A stretch of DNA of 64,000 bases from Leptodontidium sp. MPI-SDFR-AT-0119 (GCA_020726505.1 JAHLEZ010000002.1:3720001-3784000), one strand, 5' to 3'. Shown: positions 46,301-58,748, counted from the first letter of the stretch. The notes: generated by a model from the letters alone, not told the origin. A program made the numbers and translations.

Positions 46301-48052
46301 CAAAGTTCGATTATCTATACGTCCTGATTGGACCAGAAATGTTCTTATCCTTCTTAAACATGCAAAAGCGGCGGCGATGATGGGTAGTATTTGCAATATC
46401 ATCAATAGCGGTGAAGTAAGTAGCCCCAAAAGAGATAACGCGGTGAACGCGCGAGACTGGTCTATAGCATGTGGTCCGAAAGCAAACGCAAGTGCAGGAG
46501 CAATGGCCTGTGGCAACTGGCTCAGACTCGCACTAATAGCTGTAACAGTACGTGAGCGCTCTCCGACATCGATCTCGGTTTCGCGTTCGTGTTTAACAAG
46601 AACAGAAGCAGGAACCGACATTCCTGAGATACGAAGGTCCTTGATATGGGAAAGCATACCAGCTGTTACTTCAGTTCGTGCCTGAACGCGAGCCATCCAG
46701 GCGGCTTGATAGGGTACTGCTCGTTTCGAGATGAAGAAGGAAAAGCAAAATCCAATGAGCACAACAGCCAGAGGTGCGAGAAAGGCCAGTCCAAGCTGCA
46801 ACTGTAGCAGCCATAAGGCCAGTGGTATCTGAATGGCATCCGCCCAAACCTCGTGCATGAGCCGTAATCCAGTATAAACTCGTTCAACATCCGCACCCAT
46901 TAGCGTAACAGCAGCATGATCGCCATCGCCAACATGCACCATCAAGCCTGCTTTCTGATAAATGGACGATATTAAGTAGGCGCGCAGCATAGACTGAAAG
47001 TGCTCCTGGTAATACCAATAAAGCGCCGTCGAGATGGCAATACCAAGATAGGTAAAAACTGCAACCGAGATGAGGGCGGATGCAGTCAATGAGTTGTCCT
47101 CAGGAGAAGACAGGAATCGTAGCAGACGCTGAATGAAGAAGGGTTGGCAAAAAGTAAAGCCAAGAAGAAATAGCCGTGGGAGGACTGGGAGGATCAGAAA
47201 TCGTCCCAGCGGTTTGACAAGCCACAGAATGAGCTGCCAAGATGAGGTTCCAGTCGAATCGCTCGAGGAGGCAGTCAAGCTTTTCTCCTGGATGGTGTCC
47301 ACGGAAATATTCCCATCCAGCGCAAACAGGTGCTTCATTGTCAAAGACTCGTGATAACCGCGCCATAACAGTGGATTTAGCCACGCGTAAACTCCAAGAC
47401 CCAAAACACTGCTCGTTTCCTCGGGGCTGTGATCGACTTTATCCCAGATGACCCAGGAGCGTCTTCGTGAACTTTCGAGAGCCAGAAAGATGAATTCAAT
47501 TGGGACAACTGCTGTAAACAAGGCCTTGAAGGCAGACGAAAGTCGACCGGGATCTAGATGCAGGGAGCCAGACCAGAGCGAGGGGATCCGACTAACATCA
47601 TAGATGAATGCGAGCACAATAAATGCACACGCCAGAATGGACGGACGGACGGATTTGAAGTGTTCAAGAGTCGAGAGAACAAGAAGCAGTAACGAAGCAG
47701 CGAAGTCCAAGGCTGTCGAGGCCACCAACCGGCTACGTTGATGGCTGCCATGACTTTGCCGAATGGATATAGCAAGCAGCCCAAGTCGAATGCAAGCGAA
47801 CGTAACTCCAACGGTGATTTTGCTGACCAAGACCCAGGCTGGCGCACGAGTGGCCGTTGTTCGCGGGTATCGCAAGATGAGGTGGGTGATGCGTAGAAGC
47901 GCAAGGGCGAGAAATGCCGCGGCTGTTGTGACAGAAAGCCAGAAGAGCCACTTGTGCTCCAGCAACGTCAAATCTGACGATGCACTAGCACAAGCATCGG
48001 CTAAGCCAAAGGCAATTTTGTCCACACAATCACGACCCAGGTAGGATGACAT
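43303..48052 (-). CDS. ABCC (MRP)-type full ABC transporter
   Basis: A membrane exporter with layout TMD0-TMD1-NBD1-TMD2-NBD2. The ATG at 48052 (MSSYLGRDCVDKIAFGLADA) is followed by five predicted TMD0 helices within about 200 residues. NBD1: Walker A LGPVASGKSTLCRALLGE near residue 640, signature GTSLSGGQRQRVSLARAL, Walker B EILLLDDIFSGLDG with Asp in the catalytic position as is usual for ABCC NBD1, H-loop ILCTHARQF. TMD2 crosses an intron (about 44721-44800) at SPLYTNFLDTVKG. NBD2: Walker A GRTGSGKSTILALLLR is itself interrupted by an intron (about 43974-44065), signature ELSSGQKQLFGFARVL, Walker B LLLLDEITSSADAD. A further short intron near 44278-44320 is likely. Stop at 43303. Substrate unknown. 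Related fungal transporters export drugs, conjugates or secondary metabolites, but no biosynthetic cluster is adjacent. Confidence 0.9.
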
Positions 48053-49382
48053 CGCAAGCCTTGGCCGCCTGTGCAAGGCCTGGCAATCTCATACAAAGGA
48101 GCGATTGGTACGGGTTATGGCGCGAGAGCGACGTGATTGTGGGTGCAATGTATGTATCTGATCTATTGATTAGCTGTTTTTGTTTAGCTCTTTTGGCAGC
48201 GAAAAGGATACTTACTGGTTCGGTGACGATAGTCATGGCAAACGCTGTTCATGTCTTCTTCTCTTCTCTCCAGAGTTCTGTGAAAGTCTACTGTGCCGCT
48301 GTTGCACATCAGCTCCCTGCCGGAAAGGACAAGGAGAGTCCTGATCCTGGCTCAAATCAAGCAAGTCAACCTACTTTCCTGTGGATGACATTGCATGCTG
48401 TTGTTACAAGCAATGTTTTATGAGCCAGGACTGGGAGTGATCGTGGTGGATCTTTACGCTACAAAGTTGTGTACTATAATTGCTTTCACATCAATGCCTC
48501 ATGGATCTCACCAAACGTCTTCCGCTTAATTGCTTGTCAGACTGTCACCTCTCACCGACGAAAGTAGCCACTGTGAAGTGTGCACCATCATACCACACCT
48601 TCTAATACCGGATAGCAGTTTCAGTTCTTGTATCCGCAGCGAGCGACGGCCGTACGATCAAGACCAAGACATCTGCGATATGGTTATTAATTTGGTCGAT
48701 TCAGGCGGACGAACAACATATCGACAATCGCACTCGGACGGTAAGTGGAGATGCGGGGATGTAATATGGGTAATTCGTTGCAGGACTCTCTGAACCACAA
48801 AGCAGGATATCTTCTCAGCAGCAGCAGCTCTTGGAACGTGATTGCAGATATTATACTCGATTTTATTTTGTATATTCGGACATTCCTGTTACCGGCCCTC
48901 ACCACCATGAACTTACCCTAATTTAAAGTCTAGATAGTAATCATAACCTCTCGTAAAGTCGAGGCTAAGCAGAATTACACAACCGTATATACCTTATGTG
49001 TAATACTCTCGTAAAATGTTCTAATTGAATGGGAACTTGCTTACCTATGTTTCCTGCGAGTGTCCCCTGGGAAGTGTTTCCTCAAACTAACTTTATATTT
49101 AATTGCCCGATCGGGTTAGTGATATTCGGTACCTACATCTCAAATTGGACCCCGCTGCATACCATGACCCATGAAATTCAAGTAAAGTATGCCAACTGGC
49201 CTCCAATTGTGAGCTTTCGGAGGCCCACGGCGAATTTCATCCTTCCTACAACTCTTCTCATTCTTCCTAGTTCCATCAAAGGTATCCGTTCGAGGTGCTC
49301 AGACGTATGTGGCGCGCGCCGTTCTGGTGAGTGGGTGGTGTTGTACGGACGGCTGGCCCAATCTTTTCTAGTAAGTGGAAAC
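48053..49382. other. Divergent intergenic region, ABC transporter / kinase
   Basis: About 1.3 kb without a clear gene. It contains the ABC transporter promoter. An open frame from ATG 49029 runs into the kinase gene but its first 118 codons do not look like the family, so it is treated as upstream sequence. Confidence 0.45.
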
Positions 49383-50733
49383 ATGGCAAGTTCTGCCCAT
49401 CACTCCAAGCCAGAAATCCCACGACACCCGCCAGAAAGCCTCAACAAAAGCTTTAGGAACCCCCTTGTGGAAGCAAGTGTGCATCGCGAACGCGAACGAT
49501 TCAGTGCCTCTATTCGTGACGAAGCTGTCTGTTCCCTCGCGGCATCATATCACAACGGCGACGCCTGCGAATTCTTTAAGGCACCAATCCGTGGCAGCTA
49601 CAATATTTGCTACTTTGTGCAGTTTTACTCTTTGATTGATGGAGCCGGCGACAAATGGGTGGTGCGCGTGCCTCTGGCTCCATGCCTTGCATTCGGTAGT
49701 AGGAGCAAGCTTGAGAGTGAGGTCGCCACAATGCAGTAAGTATGCCTCTTTAATTGTGACAATGAAGCAATACTGACAGCTTCTTAGGCTGATAGCTGAG
49801 AATACAACAATTCCAATCCCAAAGATCCACGCCTACGCCCTTAGCGACGAGACTGAGCCATTGTCCTCATTCCTCATACTCCAATACGTTGAAGGCCGGA
49901 AACGTACTCATGCCGAACTCAAAAGGCTCTCGGATGAGCAACGTACAAATTTATACAGTTCCCTTGCCGATGTCTATATTCAAATTCGACGACTTGAGTT
50001 TCCCTCGATCGGTTGTCTAATGCAAGGGCTAGGTGGTTTTAAAGTCTGCAAGAGACTCGTTTCAATCGACTTGAACTTGCAAGAACTGGACGGCTTGGCA
50101 CCACACAACATCCAGAGCCGGTACTGTGGCAGCAGTAACACTCTTACTTCGGCCAGCGAATACATTACAATGTTATTGGAGATTGCGGACAACGCTTTTG
50201 CTGGGGATCGAAGTCCTATCTCGCAGGATGAAGCAGAGGATCGCCTCTACCATCTGCACATATTCCACCAGTATTCCAAAGGGTGGGCTAATAAGAACCT
50301 TGAACATGGCCCCTTCGTCCTTGTCCATGGGGATCTAGAGTTATTCAACTTGATCTTCGACGATAACATGAATATCGTCTCTGTTCTTGATTGGGAGTGG
50401 AGTCGAGTGGTTCCTTGCCAGTTCTTCAAGCCACCCTTGTGGCTCAATAGTGCCCCAATCGAAGATCTTTCTTATGGCTATCAATACAAGGATTTTCTAA
50501 CGCATTTCGACAAATTTTTGGCCGTTCTGCATGTACTTGAGCAGCGACGTTATGGGGACGAGATTTTGGCAAATGAATGAGAGATCGGCAAACAGAGAAG
50601 TAGATTCATGATTGCTAATGCTTTGGAAAATTGGACCGCGATAGACTGGTTTGCGAATCGATGGATTAACCCAAGGGTTTATGGTGGGAAGCAAGACCTC
50701 AAATCACCGAATAGAGGAATTCATACGAGCTGA
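49383..50733 (+). pseudogene. APH-like phosphotransferase, early stop near the C-terminus
   Basis: A protein-kinase-fold phosphotransferase of the fungal APH (PF01636-type) family. ATG 49383 (MASSAHHSKPEIPRHPPESL). Exon 1 ends ATG CA at 49739 and the next exon starts at 49788, giving VATMQLIAENTTIPIPKI. Glycine-rich and Lys region WVVRVPLAPCLAFG, hinge FLILQYVEGRK, catalytic loop FVLVHGDLELFNLIF, metal loop SVLDWEWSRVVP. The frame reaches a TGA at 50578-50580. Directly after it the same frame runs 50 codons more (EIGKQRSRFMIANALENWTA, then IDWFANRWINPRVYGG) with the look of the family's C-terminal helix, to a second stop at 50731-50733. So the gene is either recently truncated by a point mutation or makes a slightly short but possibly active protein. 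Confidence 0.7.
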
Positions 50734-51057
50734 CCCGACTCGCCAAGCATCTATCAAACGGAGGATTTTTGGAGTAGCTCCTTCAACGCCGCAGCACGAT
50801 CAGCCAAACGAAAATGTGACAAATTGCTAGATCGTGGTACTCCTTCTGGATCTGGTTGCAAGAGGCATGATGGCTCCGTACAACAATATCTCGCACGACT
50901 CTGGGAAACACTCATTCAATGTTATGCTCAACCCCTTCCATTAGCTATGGGGAACCTCCTCGTCGCTGGCGTGTCGCTCCTATTTCGGAGGCGGCGTTAG
51001 TTTCATTCTTGCTTTCCCTCCCGCTAGATTCACGTGTAACTACCTCAGCTTATCCGA
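50734..51057. other. Spacer
   Basis: 324 bp between the kinase relic (+) and the coiled-coil relic (-). No gene recognised. Confidence 0.45.
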
Positions 51058-51357
51058 CTAGATCCTTGAGATTTCCAGTTCCTCGTCCACCTTCAATACT
51101 TCTTCTTCCAAGCGGTCGATCGCGATGTCCAAGGCATCCAGCATATCATTGGTGAGAGAAGACGGTTCCTTCCCGCGTCTCCTCAGAGCGGCTTTTGATG
51201 ATGATGACATGATATCAGCTGTTCCTCCGTCTTCCATCGCGTTGCGGATTTCAGTCATCTTGTTCTTCTTTTCCTAGATTTACTCTTGCAGACGATCCTT
51301 CGGTCTCCGAAGACTCTCAAGCTCTTTAATACAAGCGCTTGTGATCTTGGTAGACAT
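51058..51357 (-). pseudogene. Small coiled-coil protein gene with two in-frame stops
   Basis: ATG 51357 gives MSTKITSACIKELESLRRPK, then RLQE, TAA, I, TAG, and in the same frame EKKNKMTEIRNAMEDGG and a second half ending ALDIAIDRLEEEVLKVDEEL. Without the stops it would be about a 100-residue mostly helical coiled-coil protein. Both stops would be Gln codons (CAA, CAG) after a single C-to-T change. An intron is not evident between the halves, and the internal ATG (51258) could still make a 66-residue peptide. Function unknown. Confidence 0.5.
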
Positions 51358-52139
51358 CTAGAGGAGTGGAAATCGTCAAGATAGAGATAAGTGTACGAGG
51401 TACTGACTGTGATGCTGGGACATACCCTTTTTCTTGATACCCGTGCGATGTAAAAACAGAGAACAAGGCGAAGAGGATTCGTGCTATATTGATGTACTAG
51501 ATAACAAGAAAGTTTTAATTTTAATTTTCAGAACGCAACTTCAACACAAAATTAAAGGCCATGACTGCGCCTTGAGCTCGTCTTGCGTTGTGATGTATGC
51601 GTTGGCGGCCTCTTGGTCTTGGCATCCAGCCTGGCACCAGAGCCTCTCGATCTCAAACCGATCAACCACTCCGTGCAATCATTGTCTGGACTTCCATCAC
51701 GCAGCCTTTTTGCTACACCTTCTTTCGACGTTGCCAAACTCTGCCGGAATGAGTCCAGATAATCTACCTCGCCAAGAAGCCTCACACGCGTGACACATGG
51801 CTCTGGGTCTGGATGAGGCATTAGTCGAGATTTTATATATTTTCGTAATCGAGAAATATTAATGGCCTGGCTATAGCGACTTGAGTCGACGTGGAATTTG
51901 TCGTTTGGTCTTATACAAGTACACCTCAACTTTCAGACCCGACGCGCTTTCCCGCGACTCGAGGTCGAACTGACTTAGACAGAAACAGAGAGGGATCCTT
52001 TTAAACGTCCAGTAAATTGCGTATATGTGAATCTTACATCACAAAGGGGGGTATGCGCACCAAGTAAGTAACACCCCAACGCCATACATGAATACCTCCC
52101 ATCCATCCGCCAATACCTATCCTTGCCCTATCCATATCC
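51358..52139. other. Spacer with an unidentified coding-like remnant
   Basis: On the minus strand about 51552-51965 has protein-like stretches (GLKVEVYLYKTKRQIPRRLK; then VTRVRLLGEVDYLDSFRQSL) separated by stops and frame changes. I do not recognise the family. It probably belongs to the same decayed patch as the neighbouring coiled-coil relic. The right end should hold the 3' UTR of the RasGEF gene. Confidence 0.3.
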
Positions 52140-55100
52140 TTAGATTCCAGCCCGCATATTCGCTCCAAACTGCCCAGATATATATACTTCGTCAATCACT
52201 TTTCTTTCTGGAACCAAGGGAATTTCTTCTTTCCGACCTCTACCGTCCCAGAGGAACTTTCCAGCTGTAGACTGCGCTGGTATGATTCCTGCAGAATTTC
52301 TGGTTAGCATAGGTCTTGGGGTGAGATCTAACCAGGGCAGAAGATATACCTCGTCATCTACAGGCATTTTGCAATCCAGAATCAGCTCTCGAGCAGCTTC
52401 GTGCTTGGATAGGTTCGGATAAGGTACTACTTGGCTCTTCATGATAGGCAGGATAACTTCCGAGAGGATCTCGAATTTCTTCCAGTTGATTCGCTCGTTG
52501 TTCGGTCCCACAAATGTCCTGCTCCCTTGCTCGGCAGAGACAAGATCTCTTCGATGGAGCGGTATGAACGGGATCCGGGGTAGGGAAGAGTTCTCCCACG
52601 CTAGACGGTATGCGAAGTGGCTCTTTTGGGTGCCCATGAGTATGACCAACCTAGCGAAACGTTTCTGTACATCGGCTGGAACGAGATTCCTCGTCTGTGT
52701 CAGACGATGGATGGCGCTTCCGTTGATGCCGGCGAGGACTGCAGCAAGGCCATTGTAGTTGTTCAATTGCCGCAGTTTCAGAGCAATAGTCATGAACTTC
52801 TCTAGCATTAGAGCTCTGTGTTTGGCCTTGTCTCGCATCAGGATCATGTTTGCTACCCATTTGGCGATGTGGTTGAAGTGATTGATCAGTCGATGAACAT
52901 TCGTCATCTTCTCCTTCTGCTCCAGCGGTAAGCTGACATGACGGACAAGGTCTCGTAGTCGAATCGAAGAAAACATAACCCAGTCTATCCTGGTCATCTC
53001 ATCTGCAAAGTCGTCATCTGACGTGTCCATAAAGATATGATAGCGAAATTTGGTGAGTGGCAAATTGCCTTTGGGTATCATGGTAGCTGCTTCTCGTTCA
53101 TAGTCTTCTACGGTATGGAAAGACGGGGATAATGATTGGGTAGATGATAGAGGACGGCCCGATATGGACGAGTCTCCTCGAGATTCTTTCCGCATCATAT
53201 CGTCGCTACCCTCGTCGTCGATGTGGAAGTTTCCAATCTCATCCTCGAAATCACTCTTCGTGTGCGTCCTTTGCCGTACGGGGGAAGCTGGAGACGGCGG
53301 TTCTTCATAGTTGCCAGCCTCATTTTCCACGTCTGCATCTGTCCTGGCCCATCCTGTATCATCATCCTCAAACACACGTGATTGGAGCTGCTGTCTCATC
53401 TCTTGAGCAGCTGCAGCAAATACAGGGTCATTGAACAATTGGCCGATGAAAGCGTCCAGCTTGGCGCTCGTTGAAGGATTCGCAAAGTCCCCTGGGTAGT
53501 TTGCCACCCATTTTGCAACCACAGTGATAATCCGAAGTTGAGTCGTCGTTCGCGTTAGGTAATGTATGTTTTTGTCATCTGCAATGCGCTCCAGTCGGTT
53601 GATGATTGCACCGAATAATTCTGAAGGAGCTGCAAACTTTCTGTATAAACAGAGGAAGATATCGGAGAAGTTATTGTCAGCCCTCGACATGGTCTGATTC
53701 AACAGTCGGTCCACCAATTCGTCAAAGGTAACTCCAACCACCTTGGCGGGCTTGTCGAAGAAACTGTTATCATCACGCTGCAGGATTGGGATGTCATCCG
53801 AGTAGCGGTAAGAAGAATCATGATCCGATTCTTCCATATCGAGGAAAGAATTGTCGATGAGGCCCCCAGCGCCTGGGGATGGAATGGGAGAACGCTGTTT
53901 TATGACCGTGCTACTCGACTCAGTGGCTTGGAAGCTGTCATGTCGAAACGCTGGATGCGAAGACAGTGGCGGTGCATCGTGTGGTGAGGGCAAGGTAAGC
54001 TGCTGATTTAGATGAGTCCGAAACACGGATTGCTGTCCCCTTGAAGAATTGTGGGTCGGCGACGAATATCCTCGGAGGAGGGAGTACTCCGAGCTGGCGC
54101 GACTATGCTTTGAATTTTGACTCAAGGGTCTAGATAAAGGATCAGGAGGTGCCTCCAAGGTGGAAGTTGCTCGACGTCTCGCGCCTTGGACTTCGGCTGC
54201 TGATGTGGGTTGGGAAGATGCGGCTTTTCAGAAACTGTCAGCCCTACTCAAGTATCTTCCAATGCAACATGACTAAACAAGAATGTAGAGTTCCACCAGG
54301 ATGCGTTGCAAAGTCAAAATTATGGAGAAGTTCGGACGCCAAGAGAAGAAAATCCGGAGAAGACCCTGATGTCAACAGGGACAGTTCCAGAGGGTGGAAG
54401 CAAAGCAAAAGGAGCGTACAGTCCGGGAGAGTAGAAACCACCAATGAAATGACAAAGCTTGAGACTCACACAATTGCCCGTTCCTATTCGCCATGATAGC
54501 TCTCAGCATGGAAGAGAGGCAGAGCCTTGCGCTTTCTGGAACATTCTCAGCAGTCTTGACAGCTTCAACACATGCAACACAGGCCGACTCCATATTGTCA
54601 ACATCTATTTGCCGTGTATTTTCAGGGTTATCACATTTGCAAGACACCAAAATCGTTGGGAGAGAAGAATGTACGAGGCCATCTGTTCACATTAGTATAA
54701 CGCTTGCAGGACTTTGTTGTCTTGGAAACAAACCTAAGACCTGGGGCAATTCCACAATACTCTCTCTGTTCATAACATCGTAAAGAAGCAAAACGCCATC
54801 CATCCGCGGCACGATATGTCCGTTGATCTGCTTCGGCCATTGTATTCGGGTGTTGGTTTTAATGTCGAAGGACTCAAGGTCAAGCTCAATCAAGCTAACA
54901 GTATAGACAACATTGTCGACGGACATGCGCTGACTCGAAGCTATCGAGGTAGGTGCTGCTCGTGAGCCAAAGGCGCGTTGTATCAATGTACTCTTTCCCA
55001 CACCTGCGCTTCCAATGACTGCAATGTTGATATCCTCCATTCCGCCTCGCGTTTGGGGCTATTAGAATTTCATGTCAGCCTATGTTCTGGCTCCGTCTTG

Positions 55101-55507
55101 GACATCTGGGAACAAACATTGCTATTGATTGAGGTTTCGATCGAGAGGCCCAGCGGGGATGGCGAGGGAGCTGCATTTGAATAGGTGGCAGATCTCAGTT
55201 CGCGGGCTAAAGACACCGAGTTGGGAGTTTGATAGTTCCTGAAGAACGGATCGTCCTTGATCGATGCCACGGAGTCTCGATGGACATAGGCGCGTAAATC
55301 GTCTTCAAACGGAGGCTGATCCGCAATTCTGGCTGAAGCCAAAGGCGTCGAGTTTCGAGAAGCCAGACCTGGTCGCAGACTGGTCCGTGGAGTTGCGTTT
55401 GATACCGTACTCGGTATTTTGATTGTCCGCTCTCCTCCTCTTGTACCTTTGGATGTTCGCTCGCGTTTCGACCTCGTCCTCTCCGGGAGGCGGCCTACAT
55501 CTTCCAT
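52140..55507 (-). CDS. RasGEF protein with N-terminal Ras-like P-loop domain
   Basis: A guanine-nucleotide exchange factor for Ras-type GTPases, with an unusual front end. ATG 55507 (MEDVGRLPERTRSKRERTSK), Ser/Arg-rich leader. An intron (donor GTTTGT, branch GCTGACA, acceptor TAATAG at about 55065) joins in frame to PQTRGGMEDINIAVIG and P-loop GSAGVGKSTLIQRAF. The Ras-like fold continues through DGVLLLYDVMNRESI, another intron near 54671-54731, and LPTILVSCKCDNPENTRQI. A linker leads to the RasGEF-N module (GVTFDELVDRLLNQTMSRAD) and the catalytic RasGEF domain (LTKFRYHIFMDTSDDDFADE; NYNGLAAVLAGINGSAIHRL; RIPFIPLHRRDL). Stop at 52140. The P-loop is intact, but where Ras has DTAGQ this protein reads IELDLE, and NKCD reads CKCD. 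About 1,000 residues. Confidence 0.85.
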
Positions 55508-57812
55508 AGCTTTGGTTCTGCTGCTGTGCTTGTAGATTGACTCGGGAGGCTGCAGCTACAGGAGACCATGCCGAACACAGGGGGGATCGAGCTTATTCGC
55601 ATCGCCTGCAAGGCCGAGGCGGCATTATATTGTCTGGGGATAAGAGCTGAGGATTCGTCGTCGTCAGATTCCAGTAGAAAAACTGTGGCCGAAGAGACAG
55701 TGGAATTGCAGGAGCTGCGTGAAGGAAGTGAGATGTGTAGAGAAGAAGTTGATCTGGCCCCACCAAGAAAGAAGTAATCCCGTTCCCGCCTTCTCCTCGC
55801 AGACACCACAGACAACCATCATCAAAACACCACCACAACCACAACACCAATCCTGTTGGTCTTGTGGGGGTTCACGTGGAGCTGTAATTGGGTGTGGAAG
55901 CCATGGCATCATGCGAGGATCGTGAATGCTAGTCCAGATCCCAAAAAGAAATCATGCTGCTGCAACAGTAAATATGAATCCAGCTCATTCACGTGGAGAA
56001 CTAATTGGCAAATAGACGTCTTGGCCAGAAGTCATCCTATCGGCTCCCAAGAGGCGTATCTTGGTGGACGTGGGATGCTGCTACCGATATCTCTATCAAT
56101 ATGAAAGATACAAAGCAGATGAAGCATACGAAGCATCCTTGTAAAGATGCTTGTCTCAAGCACAGCGTTGAGTCTGATGTTCTAAACACCTTGGGACATT
56201 GTTGCAGTAGTCGGTCCTGAAAGAGATGACTATGATCTGGTACCCTTCCTTATCTCAGTCATCCGTCTTGAATTTGACTTGTAACCAAATCTCACTAATC
56301 GGCTCAACTCATGTTACATCTCAACGAACACACAAGAGGCTGAATCTTGCACCTCCTCAAAAAAGCAATGTACGGCATCTTGCACTCTCGCCCAGTACCA
56401 AAGCGAGTGTATCGTCACACTGACAAGGAGAATCGAGATTCCGATCAACGGTTTCGAGTTACACACACTCCAACGAAGTCCGAATCGAAGATTGGCTACC
56501 TAAGGTACCCACAGAAGCGCGTTGGGATAAAGCTATTCCACTTAAGCTTTGCAAGCTTGAAATGTGAAAGCACACAGACATCCGCTGATAAGAAGTTGAT
56601 TTCTTGGTCTAGGTACCTTGTATCTACCCATGGACACTTCACTTCGTAGAAAAGGCCAAGCAGGTGAGACGGGAGCGTCCGTAGAATCCGGAAAATATGC
56701 AACATGCCATCATCGGCTCATGGTTTGACTTGTCGGATGTGGGCCGAGTCTAAGCTGCTTCATGACGTTGAGATGTTCCGATACAACTGTCAAACATGTT
56801 ACAATGCGAAGCCGTGAAGCCGTGAGAGACACACAGTGCCACGATGATTTTTAGAAGACATCAGAAGACTCACGAAAGAAACAATTGCATGTGAAATCTC
56901 GGAGCATGTTTAAGGAGGTCCGGATTTCAGAGCCTCTTTTGAGAATTCGTGGTAGCGCGGGGTAACCTCACTAACTTCGCAAGTAGTAGGGGGCGTGCAG
57001 ATTCCCATTCAGATGTAGACGGAGATTCCCAGCCTATTGATGGATTTCAAACAAACAGGAAAGGTTCATGGTTATTTTCGTCTCGTCTCCAGGAGAGTGT
57101 TCATTTGAACTTTAGATAAACCCTATCCTATCTGTTGCGTAACCAGGACGCCTTCGAGGCGTTCCTGGCGCTACAGACTACCAAGCAATAAGATTAAATA
57201 ACGTCTTCCAAGCAGCGAATCAACCAGCCTGATTTTTGCAGCCACAAAGCCACAGAGAGGCGCGAAAGACTCGAGGGAAGGGACGGAGAATCTTCCTTTT
57301 GATAAAGTGATTGATACGGAGTGGTAATGATGCCTGCAGAAAGGACTTTCTGAAACAAGTAAATGCCAAGCTGCACGTAACTTGACTTACAGTACAATGT
57401 CTGCAAGTGCAGGCTGCAGAAAGTCGGAATAGTTGCACATGGACTCGAACGTACAGCACAGGTCGAGGTTAAAGGATGGATAACTGCCGAAAACTCCTTT
57501 AGGTTGTCAACACAACAGACCGCCTGTCTCGTGCACGGTCAACTCAAAAATTGAAGATGATCGCGTGGTCAAGTCTTCAGACCTTCAAATCCCCAAGGAC
57601 TCTAGTTCGTGAGTCTGTACAGGTAGGGATTCTTCCCCACAGTCTCATTTCTCCCACTCGGACGAATTAAAGCGGAGGGACGGTGACCTGTCTTACAACG
57701 ATCGTCGCGGTGCCCCAATCTAGCCTTGGCTTAAGATCAACTCATTTCGAATTTGAGATGGGGCCCATGGTTGAGAGAAACCATCGCGGCCATCCATCCT
57801 GTTTTGCACTCC

Positions 57813-57866
57813 CTGATCTGGTCTGATCTGGTCTGATCTGTTCTGATATGTTCTGATCTGGTCTGG
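57813..57866. repeat. 10-bp tandem repeat (GTCTGATCTG)
   Basis: About five and a half copies of a 10-bp unit, with variants TTCTGATATG and TTCTGATCTG, in the gene-poor region. Confidence 0.9.
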
Positions 57867-58734
57867 TGTGTTTCTGCCTCGGCGCATGCATCCATCCACG
57901 ACCCAACCCAACGCCCAAGGTTTCTTCGAGGAACCCATTCTTGATAACCTGGAACCGATGCTTTCGCACCATCACTATGCGCTGTGCTACTTCAGGACGT
58001 TTGTTCCTAGTGCATGCCCAGGCCCAGGTAGAATGCAAGCAAATGCAGCCCCCCAGAAACAGAAGCGTAGCGAGACAGGTCAGGGGCGTTGTGCGATGTG
58101 GCAGCGGTCGCGCGTTCCTCTTCACAGGTGACCAACCGGACCATTCATGGACCACCTCCAGTGATTGTCGACCAACAAGAGAACTTACTTGCAAGCAAGC
58201 TGCAAGCCCCCCTGGCTGCAGACAGAAAATAAAAATGGAGATCTGCGCGAGCAAGCACTGCAATAATACAGTAATGCAACTAGTACTGGAACAACAAACG
58301 GAAGCGAACGGTCAAGAGGCACCAGTGGAGGAACTGGGGGCTGGCTTGCCTTTCTCTTGGAGACTTCCATATGCAGTGCTGTTATCATGCCGAGACACGA
58401 AGGCGCTCGACGCCCAAGAAGCGCACCACGGCTCCAACCGCATCGAGAAATATACCCACATTCTACGGAGAGTTGGTGAGAAATAGTACAATAATAGCTC
58501 GTGCCTCCCATCCTGGCCTGGCCAGACTTTCTTTCTTGCTCTCCTACTCTCCCTCTTTCTCTCTCTTGTGCCTCTCTTCTTGGCTACTACTGACTGACTA
58601 CTGACGTTCATGGTTCTTTCTTCCGATATCTTCCTGTTTAAGATAGCACCGTCTCTGGGCCAAGCAACCACTACACTTCGCCCGAAAAGCTTCAAAATCA
58701 CAAGCGTCCGCCAATTCTACGAAGGGGACGGAGA

Positions 58735-58748
58735 GGTACCTAGGTACC
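58735..58748. repeat. Perfect palindrome GGTACCTAGGTACC
   Basis: A 14-bp sequence identical to its reverse complement, followed within 3 bp by another GGTAC and later GTACC, about 300 bp upstream of the gene starting at 59042. It could bind a dimeric regulator; a related CTAGGTACC occurs near 56610. Confidence 0.6.

Noticed and set aside
49029..49382. N-terminal extension of the APH-like kinase from ATG 49029
   Set aside because: The extra 118 codons do not resemble the family, and a start at 49383 leaves a normal N-terminus.
54372..55507. Reading the Ras-like domain as a separate small GTPase gene
   Set aside because: Phase-compatible introns link the leader, Ras-like domain and RasGEF, and there is no stop codon plus intergenic space between them.
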